64,000 bases of DNA from assembly GCA_045806965.1 (NCBI GenBank), contig JBJMIG010000004.1:1-64000 (forward strand), given 5' to 3'. The translations under genes and the position numbers were made by a program. A model generated the notes under the pieces. It made no database searches. It was given only the letters and a program-made list of their open reading frames with translations, and was not told the origin of the DNA. Numbering within the stretch: position 1 is the stretch's first letter; each line of letters opens with the position of its first letter. Positions 45,721-53,002 of this stretch are shown here, one piece after another. The stretch is from DASYTH01 sp045806965. Its GTDB lineage: Bacteria; Actinomycetota; Actinomycetes; Mycobacteriales; Pseudonocardiaceae.

Positions 45721-48498
45721 TCATGAGGACGCCGCATATTTTTCGAGCATCTCGAGCACATCGGTGGCGTCCGAATGACCGAGTTGCACGAGGATGTCGT
45801 AACCCTGTTGCCACCCGGCACGGGCGGATGCGAGGTCGCCGGTTTCGCGGCGGATGTCGGCGATTCGGATCAGCGTGTGCGCCACGTTGATTCGGTGTCC
45901 GTTCCGCTGGAACAGTTCCAGGGCCTTCTCGTAACAGGTGATCGCCCGAGCTTTGTCGCCCAGATGGCTGTGGGCGTAGCCGAGGCTGTCCCAGGTCGGC
46001 GCCGCACTGAGGTGGTCGCCCAGCCGCAGTTGCAGCTCAAGGGCTTCCTCGCAGTGGGCCACCGCGACGGCGTACTCGCCGAGCAACGCGTGAAACCAGC
46101 CGATTGAGTTGAGCTCTCGCGCTTGGCCGGCTCGATGCTCAGCGGCGCGGAAGAGGTCCAGGGCCTGCTCAGCGTGCGCGAGCGCATCGACGGTGTTCGC
46201 CTGTGTGTCGAGCAGCCAGGCGAAGGAATGGTGAACATAGGCCCGGCCGATGACGTCGCGAGCCGACTCGTACAGGTTCAACGCGACGTGGAGCTCGTTC
46301 TGCGCGTCGTCGTACCTGCCGAGCCAGACGTAGGTGTTGCCCAGGACATGGTGCGCGAACGCCTGCTTGCGCAGGTCGCCGAGCCGCCGCGCCGCTGCAA
46401 GCGCCACCGTGGCCGCGTCGAGCGCGTCGTGCCAGTGGCCTTGCATCGACAGGAAACGGCGTATCGACCAGACGAGCTCCCAGACCTGGGCGTCGAACTG
46501 GGCATCCTGACGCAGCGCTGCGAGCAGGATGCGGTGTTCGGCCTTGAACCAGGCCAGTGCCTGTCCGCGGTCGACGATCCGTGCGGGTTCGGCTCCATCG
46601 GGTAGCTCGGTCAGGGTGGGCGGCACCTCGCGGCGAGGATCGAGGAAACCGTCCGCGTGGTATGCGGTGTAGGCGTAGTGACCGAGCACGCGGCGGATGG
46701 CCTGGTCCCGGTCGGCCGCGCGGTCGTGCTCATCGGCCAGTTCGGCGGCATAGGCGCGCAGGAGGTCGTGGCAGGCGTAGCGACCGGGGCTGTGCTCGGT
46801 GATCAGATGCGCCTGGGCGAGCTCGGCGGGCACTGATCGCATCTGACGCCCTTGCAGGCCGGCCAGGCTCGCCGCCGCGCAGGCACTGATGTCCGGTCCG
46901 GGGTGCAGCCCGAGCAGCCGGAACAGACGGGCCGCGGCCGGGTTCAGGCGAAGGTAGGACCAGGAGAACACGACCCGCGGGTCCGTCACCGGGTCAGCAC
47001 CGGCGAACTGGTCGAGACCGCCGCGGGCGTCACGCAGCTGGCCGGCCAGCACCGCGAGGCCGAAGCCGGGGTGCGTCACCGCGCGGGCGGCCACCACGGC
47101 CAGGGCCAGTGGAAGGTGCGCGCACAGGCCGATGATCTCGTCGACCGCCGCCGGTTCGGCCGCGACCCGCTCGACACCGATCCGGGCGCGCAGCACCGCG
47201 TGCGCCTCGACGTCGTCGAGCAGGCCCACCGGTATCGGATGCGCACCGGCCACCACCAGGCCGTCGAGCCGGTCTCGGCTGGTCACCAGGGCGAGGCTGC
47301 CGGGTGAACCGGGCAGCAGCGCGCGCACCTGCTCAGCGTCATGGGCGTTGTCGAGTAGTACGAGGACCCGTCGATTGGCGAGCATGCTGCGGTACAAACC
47401 GGCCTGCGCCTCCAGGGTGGTCGGGATCCGTTCCCTCGGCACCTGGAACGCTTCGAGGAAGCCCCGGACCGCCTCTACCGGTGTGACCGGCGGCCCGGCC
47501 GGGTCGAATCCGCGCAGGTTCACATAGAGCTGGCCGTCGGGGAATCGGTCGCGGACCGTATGGGCCCAGTGGACGGCCAAAGTGGTCTTACCGACGCCCG
47601 CGGTACCAGACAGCACCATGATCCGCGCGGTCGTGAACGGCCCGTCGAGCAGCCCGTCGAGGCGGCGCAGCTCCGCCTCGCGCCCGGCGAAGCCGGGCGT
47701 ATCAGGCGGAAGCTGCGCGAATGTGGCGACGGCCGGCGAGATCGCGGCCGCGAACGCCGGCTCGCCACGCAGGATCACGCCGTGCACCGCCCGCAGCTCC
47801 GGACCGGGATCCGTGCCGAGTTGGTCGGCGAGCCGCTGCCGGACCACACTGAAGCGATCGACGGCCTCCGCGTCGCGACCAGCGACGTGCAGGGCGCGCA
47901 TGTGCAGTGCTTCCAGCGGTTCGGCCAGCGGATACTCGTCGATGAGATCGGGAATCGTGGTGAGCACCGAGGCGGTGCGGCCGAGTCGCAACTCCATCCC
48001 GGCCCACCGCACGGCGGCGTCGAGCCGTTGCCGGTGCCAGGCCGCGCGTACCTGGCCGGCCCAGCTGCCCGAGATCGCCGCCAGCGGCGGGCCGCGCCAC
48101 ATCCGCAGCGCCTCAGCCAGCGCGGCGACCCGATCGATGTCGGTGTTCCGCGCGTCTTTCCCTTGTTGGATCAGGCGCGTGAACCGGTGCAGGTCGACAG
48201 CATCGGGTTCAATTTCCAGAAGGTACCCCGCGCTTCGGCGGGAAATCCCGGCGGGTGAGTCAGTGTCGCCCGCGTGGGCGAGTAGCCGGCGTATTCGACT
48301 CAGGTGCGAATAGAGCACGTTGCGCGCTTCGACGGGTGGATCTTCGCCCCAGACCCGGTCGATGAGGGTCTCGATCGAAACCGGCCGACCTGCGTCTACG
48401 AGAAGTGCTGCCAGCACGGCCTGTTGCCGCGGCGTACCCACGTCGAGCAACTGCTCTCGTGCCTGGAGCTGGATCTCCCCGAACAGCCGGAATTCCAT
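45721..48498 (-). CDS. SARP-type transcriptional regulator (BTAD, NB-ARC, TPR)
   Basis: Start is ATG 48498 with AGGAG nine bases upstream. The 925-residue protein has an OmpR-like winged helix (MEFRLFGEIQLQAREQLLDV, RQQAVLAALLVDAGRPVSIE, LYSHLSRIRRLLA) and the BTAD domain (RVAALAEALRMWRGPPLA). Next is an NB-ARC ATPase with Walker A in LSGTAGVGKTTLAVHW and Walker B in RVLVLLDNAHD. At least five TPR repeats follow (for example FAHHVLGNTYVWLGRYDDAQ). This is the large-SARP form that activates antibiotic gene clusters. Its stop overlaps the possible ATG of the precursor, which ties it to the RiPP genes as probable cluster activator. Confidence 0.92.
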   Translation of the reverse strand: MEFRLFGEIQLQAREQLLDVGTPRQQAVLAALLVDAGRPVSIETLIDRVWGEDPPVEARNVLYSHLSRIRRLLAHAGDTDSPAGISRRSAGYLLEIEPDAVDLHRFTRLIQQGKDARNTDIDRVAALAEALRMWRGPPLAAISGSWAGQVRAAWHRQRLDAAVRWAGMELRLGRTASVLTTIPDLIDEYPLAEPLEALHMRALHVAGRDAEAVDRFSVVRQRLADQLGTDPGPELRAVHGVILRGEPAFAAAISPAVATFAQLPPDTPGFAGREAELRRLDGLLDGPFTTARIMVLSGTAGVGKTTLAVHWAHTVRDRFPDGQLYVNLRGFDPAGPPVTPVEAVRGFLEAFQVPRERIPTTLEAQAGLYRSMLANRRVLVLLDNAHDAEQVRALLPGSPGSLALVTSRDRLDGLVVAGAHPIPVGLLDDVEAHAVLRARIGVERVAAEPAAVDEIIGLCAHLPLALAVVAARAVTHPGFGLAVLAGQLRDARGGLDQFAGADPVTDPRVVFSWSYLRLNPAAARLFRLLGLHPGPDISACAAASLAGLQGRQMRSVPAELAQAHLITEHSPGRYACHDLLRAYAAELADEHDRAADRDQAIRRVLGHYAYTAYHADGFLDPRREVPPTLTELPDGAEPARIVDRGQALAWFKAEHRILLAALRQDAQFDAQVWELVWSIRRFLSMQGHWHDALDAATVALAAARRLGDLRKQAFAHHVLGNTYVWLGRYDDAQNELHVALNLYESARDVIGRAYVHHSFAWLLDTQANTVDALAHAEQALDLFRAAEHRAGQARELNSIGWFHALLGEYAVAVAHCEEALELQLRLGDHLSAAPTWDSLGYAHSHLGDKARAITCYEKALELFQRNGHRINVAHTLIRIADIRRETGDLASARAGWQQGYDILVQLGHSDATDVLEMLEKYAASS

Positions 48499-48630
48499 TC
48501 CGCGGGCTCCTGTTGATCGACTCGCCCCAACCGGCGTAGTCGATGCTGCCCCCTCCATAGCATGGCCGCAACCTCGACCAGCGGGGAGTAGCGAAATCGT
48601 GAGCCCGGCTGAACGTTCACTCGAGGAGGG

Positions 48631-48861
48631 GACACGAACCGTGATTCGCCGGCCAGGCCGTTGTTGGAAATGGCCGTGTTTCGAATGGAATCCACCTCGT
48701 GGGAAATCACCCCTACACGCGCCACCTGCCTGACCGGGGCACACCACACGCGCGCGATCGCGGCGCCGATCGTTGCCGAGCGGCTCGACTCCCACAACCG
48801 GTCTCCGGCCGGCTCGTCGAGAGGTACGCATGACCTGCAGAGCGTCCAGGCCGCGTTCTGA
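48631..48861 (+). pseudogene. Relic of a second sigma-factor gene, internally deleted
   Basis: The frame reads LLEMAVFRMESTSWEI, then directly TPTRATCLTGAHHTRAIAA and, near the stop, HDLQSVQAAF. The intact sigma factor at 49128 begins with LLERAGLGVESAWQEI and ends with GPTRARCLARVRRNPTIAAL, then HDLQSEQLAS. The relic thus keeps both ends in order and has lost about 130 codons between them. The upstream bases, including TTCACTCGAGGAG, also match the intact gene's leader (CTCACTCGAGGAG). The start codon is lost. Confidence 0.7.
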
Positions 48862-48986
48862 TACAACCGATCATCCGGACACCGACGCGTGCCGCAGCCG
48901 TCGCCGCCCGCGGTCGCGGCGTTCCGACGTCGAGCACCTACTCCCCCAGCGTGTGGCCGCACCTCCCCGAACGGCCGGAATTCCGT
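48862..48986 (-). pseudogene. Relic of a second SARP gene, N-terminal end
   Basis: On the minus strand EFRPFGEVRPHAGG and, after a stop and frame change, LDVGTPRPRAATAAA mirror the start of the intact SARP (EFRLFGEIQLQA and LDVGTPRQQAVLAAL). The start codon, ATG in the intact copy, is ACG here (48986-48984). Only about 40 codons remain before the sequence runs into the sigma relic. Confidence 0.65.
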
Positions 48987-49127
48987 TCGGCGGGCTCGCG
49001 GTGACCGGTGCGGCATCGAACGCCCGATCGATGGGGCCCGGTCCGCAAGGTCACCGCAAGGTCGGCGAGCAGGGTGAGGCGAAATCGTCAACCCGGTGGG
49101 TATCCCGAGCTCACTCGAGGAGTGACC

Positions 49128-49703
49128 ATGAACCAGGACTCGCCCGTCGCGGCGTTGCTGGAAAGGGCCGGGCTGGGTGTGGAATCGGCCTGGCAGGAAA
49201 TTGTTGATCGCTTTTCTCCGCTGGTCTTCGCGGTGTGTCGCCGGTACGGGATTGGTGGAGCGGATGCTCAGGACGTCAGCGGCGCGGTGTGGCTGCGGCT
49301 GGTGTCGCATGCGAAGACCATCCGCGATCCGCGGGGCCTGCCCGGCTGGCTGCAGACGACCACCCGGAACGAATGCCTGCAGCTGCTGCGCCACCATAAA
49401 CGTCAGATCCCGACTGACACCCTGAGCGCAGGTAGCTTCGCGACCGAACTCGACGCGAACCTGATCCACGAGGAGCGCCGCACCGCCGCCCGCCAGGCAT
49501 TCGCCCAACTGTCGCGTTCGGACCAGGCGCTTCTCTCGATGCTCTTCTCCGACCCGCCGAAGACCTACAAGGAGATCAGCGCGGCGCTCGGGATTCCGGT
49601 CGGCGCGATCGGGCCGACCCGGGCCCGTTGCCTGGCCAGGGTCCGGCGCAATCCGACGATCGCTGCACTCCATGACCTGCAGAGTGAGCAACTCGCCAGC
49701 TGA
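49128..49703 (+). CDS. Sigma-70-family (ECF-like) RNA polymerase sigma factor
   Basis: Start is ATG 49128 after CGAGGAG. The 191-residue protein has region 2 (LLERAGLGVESAWQEIVDRF, SPLVFAVCRRYGIGGADAQD, VSGAVWLRLV, GLPGWLQTTTRNECLQLLR) and region 4 (RQAFAQLSRSDQALLSMLFS, then YKEISAALGIPVGAIGPTRA). No extended C-terminal domain and no adjacent anti-sigma gene is visible. It diverges from the SARP gene across a decayed duplicate of the same arrangement. A role in the RiPP unit's expression is plausible but not shown. Confidence 0.9.
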   Translation: MNQDSPVAALLERAGLGVESAWQEIVDRFSPLVFAVCRRYGIGGADAQDVSGAVWLRLVSHAKTIRDPRGLPGWLQTTTRNECLQLLRHHKRQIPTDTLSAGSFATELDANLIHEERRTAARQAFAQLSRSDQALLSMLFSDPPKTYKEISAALGIPVGAIGPTRARCLARVRRNPTIAALHDLQSEQLAS

Positions 49704-49792
49704 TACTGGTCAACGCACCTTGCGGTCCTCCCGGGTTGATGTCGCTCCCGTAACGATCACGCCCTGACGCCGCGGGTCGGTTGCCGGGCGGA

Positions 49793-51484
49793 TCAACGCG
49801 CCGGGTCGCGCACGTTGGCGGGTGCCGGGGTCGACAGCGCAGGTCGGTGGGCGGGGACGCTCGAGGACAGCACCGTCCGGTCGAACGCCATGTTGACCAC
49901 CATGTTGGCGAAGCCCCGGGACATGAAGGTCAACACGTGGGGGTCGTTGTTGCTGAGGTTGTCGCACCACCGGAACGGGTTGTCGACGCATCCACCGTCG
50001 GCGCCCGGCACGTTTCCCTCGAAGTTGCCGAGGGTTCCGCCGAACAGGTCGACATCCGACTGAAGCTTGCAGCAGTCCTGCCCGGTGAGCACTCCGCTGG
50101 CTGGAATTCCGGCCTGGTTGAAGTTGAACGCGTCCGTGCCGACCGGCGAGAACAGTATGTTGTTCTTCCCGATGGAGTTGAAATACCGGATGCCATGGTC
50201 CCGGGCGACCGTCGACGGCTGATAGACCTGCGGCGGGAACGTCGTCGAGACGGTGCGGCCGAACAGGTCGACCCCGGCCGGGTCGAGAACCCCGACCACG
50301 TAGTTCGGTGTCGCGGTCACGTCCGCGTCCAGGTCGTAGCCGATCTTGGACAGTTCGGTCGGGCTGAGGTTGTTGACGTAGAAGGTCGAACCCAGCAGGC
50401 CGAGTTCCTCACCGCCGAACCAGACGAACCGCAGCTTGTTGCGCGGCTTGACCTTGCGCATCATCAGGGCGATGTCGAGGATCGTCACCGAACCGGACGC
50501 GTTGTCGAGCATGCCGGCGCCGAAGATCGCATCGAGGTGCGCGTCGACGACCACGACGTGGTTGGGGTCGCCGCCCTTGGAATCGGCGATGACGTTGTAG
50601 TCGTCGGCGTTGGGGTTGACGGTCGCCCGGATGGTGATGTTCATCGACGGCAGTGCCGTCCCATCCCGCCCCGCCTGGTTGTACTGGTTGAGCAGGTCGC
50701 TGCCCGTCGCGAACGAGGTGAACGCGACCGGAATCGTCGGGACGATCCGGTTGCCGCCGGCGTCCGACAGACTGCCGGTCAGCACACCCGTCCGCCCCGG
50801 GTTGCCCTCATTGAAAACGATCACTCCGGAAGCGCCTGCCGCTTGCGCGTTGAGCACCTTGGTGCCGAAACCGCACGTGCCGCGCTGGATCAGCGCGACC
50901 CTACCCGGCATGAAGCCGTTGAAGTCAGCCGCCGAGCAGCCACTGGACGAGCTGGGGGTCGGCGTCGGCGGGATGATGACGCCACCCGCCGGCTGAAGGA
51001 CCGCGGCCGTGGATCCGGTGCTCTGGCCGGGGTTCCAGTCGGTGACGACGGTGAAGTCATGCGATGTCGGCGACACCTCGCGGAAGGTCGGCAATCCCGT
51101 GTACGCGAAATAGAAGAACTTGTAGGGCTGAATCGTGACGTCGTAACCCGCGTCGCGCATCAGCCTGGCGACGTAGTCCACAGAGGCCCGGTATCCCGGC
51201 TCGCCGGAGTTGCGCGACGGATGGCCGTCCGGGCTCGGATTGGCGTCGGCAATCGCCTGAAACGCCCGCATGTGACGCCAGAGATCCTCGGTTCGAACGC
51301 AGGGCAGCAGCTTGCGCGCCGTATTGTTGACCCGGTTCGCGCAGCCGGCCGAGCTTGGTGATTGGCCGGCTTCCGCATCTGACGGGGCGGCGCCGGCGGG
51401 CACCGTGGTGACCGTGCCGACGAGCGCGGCGGCCGCCACCAGAACCATGAACAGTCGCGGCAACCCCAGAGAATGTCCCATCAT
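49793..51484 (-). CDS. Secreted M28-family metallopeptidase with inserted PA domain
   Basis: The ATG at 51484 follows GAGGGGAG by seven bases; an earlier in-frame ATG lacks such a site. The 563-residue protein has a signal peptide (GLPRLFMVLVAAAALVGTVT). A protease-associated domain sits at about residues 130-260 (FMPGRVALIQRGTCGFGTKV). The M28 zinc site is complete: VVVDAHLDAIFGAGMLDNAS (His and bridging Asp) and VWFGGEELGLLGS (catalytic and metal-binding Glu pair), with later Asp and His ligands in the C-terminal part. It should be an extracellular aminopeptidase. It stands alone between the sigma factor and the hydrogenase-like cluster. Confidence 0.92.
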   Translation of the reverse strand: MMGHSLGLPRLFMVLVAAAALVGTVTTVPAGAAPSDAEAGQSPSSAGCANRVNNTARKLLPCVRTEDLWRHMRAFQAIADANPSPDGHPSRNSGEPGYRASVDYVARLMRDAGYDVTIQPYKFFYFAYTGLPTFREVSPTSHDFTVVTDWNPGQSTGSTAAVLQPAGGVIIPPTPTPSSSSGCSAADFNGFMPGRVALIQRGTCGFGTKVLNAQAAGASGVIVFNEGNPGRTGVLTGSLSDAGGNRIVPTIPVAFTSFATGSDLLNQYNQAGRDGTALPSMNITIRATVNPNADDYNVIADSKGGDPNHVVVVDAHLDAIFGAGMLDNASGSVTILDIALMMRKVKPRNKLRFVWFGGEELGLLGSTFYVNNLSPTELSKIGYDLDADVTATPNYVVGVLDPAGVDLFGRTVSTTFPPQVYQPSTVARDHGIRYFNSIGKNNILFSPVGTDAFNFNQAGIPASGVLTGQDCCKLQSDVDLFGGTLGNFEGNVPGADGGCVDNPFRWCDNLSNNDPHVLTFMSRGFANMVVNMAFDRTVLSSSVPAHRPALSTPAPANVRDPAR

Positions 51485-51599
51485 TCGACAACTCCCCTCG
51501 CAATCTACAACGAGGCAACGCTGCCACACATCCGACTGTGCTACCAGATGCTTTCGTCCGTTATCCTTGGTGGACAGAACGCATTTCAGGTGATTTGCC

Positions 51600-51830
51600 G
51601 CAATTGTCGGACAGCGGCGGAACCGCGTTACCCCAGATCTGGCCGCACCGCCGGGATGGTGCGTCCGCCAGCCCCTGATTGGCGGCGGCCGCAGCCGGCC
51701 CGGCCAGCGCGGCGGGTTCCGGCTCGACGCCGAGCGAGTTGACCGTGAGGCGCAGCATCGCGTAGTGACCGGTCAGCAGGCACATCTCGACCAGCTCGGG
51801 CGTCGCTGCGCTCGCCGGCCAGCCGCTCTT
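51600..51830 (-). pseudogene. AhpD/CMD-family C-terminal fragment
   Basis: The minus strand encodes TPELVEMCLLTGHYAMLRLT, then VNSLGVEPEP. This is the helical end of carboxymuconolactone-decarboxylase-like proteins (GHYxMLxxxxNxLGVxPEP). The preceding sequence is in another frame and lacks the CxxC active site. It could descend from the same kind of gene as the N-terminal fragment at 11250-11440. The rest of the 51485-52032 gap holds the ArsR promoter and no gene. Confidence 0.5.
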
Positions 51831-52032
51831 CGAACCATGTCGTTGCCGTGCTGCAGGGGGGTGGCTCGGCGCCAGTACCGGCGCTGTACCCTGTCCGATG
51901 ACTTGCTAAGGTTTGCAATTGCCGAGGCTTGCGATCGTGCGGGTTGGATGTTCTCACGGCGGACGCATCGGAGCATGACGACCATGGCGGTACCGGGTCC
52001 GGCGGGCGCCGGGTGCGTGGCAGGGGGTGGTG

Positions 52033-52410
52033 GTGAGTACGCCGCTGTATCAGTTGAAGGCGGAGTTCTTCAAGACGTTGGGGCATCCGGCGCGGATTCG
52101 GGTGTTGGAGTTGTTGAGTCAGCGGGAATATGCGGTGGCTGAGATGTTGCCGGAGGTGGGGATCGAGGCGGCGAATCTCTCGCAGCAGTTGGCGGTGCTG
52201 CGGCGGGCGGGGTTGGTGGTGACCCGCAAGGAGGGGTCCGCGGTGTTCTATTCGTTGACCAGCCCGCAGGTGGCGGAGTTGCTGGCGGTGGCGCGCACGA
52301 TTTTGACGTCGGTGCTGTCTGGGCAGGTGGAGTTGCTGGCCGACCTGCGGGTGGCCAGCACCGCGGCCCGGCCGACGCGTCGGGGTCGGCGGGCGGCCGG
52401 CGGCGGATGA
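52033..52410 (+). CDS. ArsR-family regulator, probable counterpart of Rv0081
   Basis: The GTG at 52033 is chosen from three consecutive GTGs because AGGGGG lies five bases upstream. The 125-residue winged-helix protein (LYQLKAEFFKTLGHPARIRV, then NLSQQLAVLRRAGLVVTRKE and SAVFYSLTSPQVAEL) contains no cysteine, so it cannot use the thiol metal site of classical ArsR/SmtB sensors. It lies 82 bases before the hydrogenase-like operon in the same direction. In M. tuberculosis the ArsR-type regulator Rv0081 occupies this place before Rv0082-Rv0087 and is part of the hypoxia response. Control of the downstream operon is therefore likely. Confidence 0.9.
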   Translation: MSTPLYQLKAEFFKTLGHPARIRVLELLSQREYAVAEMLPEVGIEAANLSQQLAVLRRAGLVVTRKEGSAVFYSLTSPQVAELLAVARTILTSVLSGQVELLADLRVASTAARPTRRGRRAAGGG

Positions 52411-52492
52411 CGCTGCGGTCATCGGGCCGCCCTCCGTTCTCCTTGCGGTGGGGTGTCCGCTCGGTTCATGACATTCGGATGAGTTTGAGGCA

Positions 52493-53002
52493 GTGCCTGG
52501 AGGGGTGAGTCGGGCCGTGGTTGGGTTGTGGCGCAAGATCCGCCGGACGGGGCGGGTGGCCGAGCCGGCGCCGGCGCATCCGTACACAAGGGAGTCGCCG
52601 GTCACCCGGGAGTTGGCGGGGTCGGTGCAGGTGCGTCATGTGGATGCCGGGTCGTGCAACGGGTGTGAGGTGGAGATCGGCTCGGCGTTCGGACCGGTGT
52701 ATGACGCGGAGCGGTACGGGGCGCGGCTGGTGGCCTCGCCGCGGCACGCGGACGCGCTGCTCGTGACCGGGCCGGTGACGCGGAACATGGCCGAGCCGCT
52801 GCGCCGCACGTTCGAGGCGCTGCCCGCGCCGAAAGTCGTTGTGGCGCTGGGGGACTGTGCCCGCAATTGCGGAGTTTTCGCCGGGGCGTACGGCGTGGCG
52901 GGTGCGGTGCGCGATGTGGTGCCGGTCGATGTGGAGATCGAGGGGTGCCCGCCGCGGCCAGAACAGATCGTGGCGGCATTGCGCGGGTTGACCGGCCGAT
53001 GA
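52493..53002 (+). CDS. NuoB/HycG-like small iron-sulfur subunit
   Basis: The 169-residue protein has the four cysteines of the N2-type [4Fe-4S] cluster found in complex I NuoB and group-4 hydrogenase small subunits: SCNGCE (C55, C58), GDCARNCG (C122) and EGCPPRP (C152). The peripheral electron-transfer site is therefore retained. It corresponds in order to Rv0082. The GTG start at 52493 is tentative, since another GTG is four codons inside. Its stop overlaps the next start as ATGA. It should sit on the cytoplasmic face, bound to the large subunit encoded at the end of the operon. Confidence 0.88.
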   Translation: MPGGVSRAVVGLWRKIRRTGRVAEPAPAHPYTRESPVTRELAGSVQVRHVDAGSCNGCEVEIGSAFGPVYDAERYGARLVASPRHADALLVTGPVTRNMAEPLRRTFEALPAPKVVVALGDCARNCGVFAGAYGVAGAVRDVVPVDVEIEGCPPRPEQIVAALRGLTGR

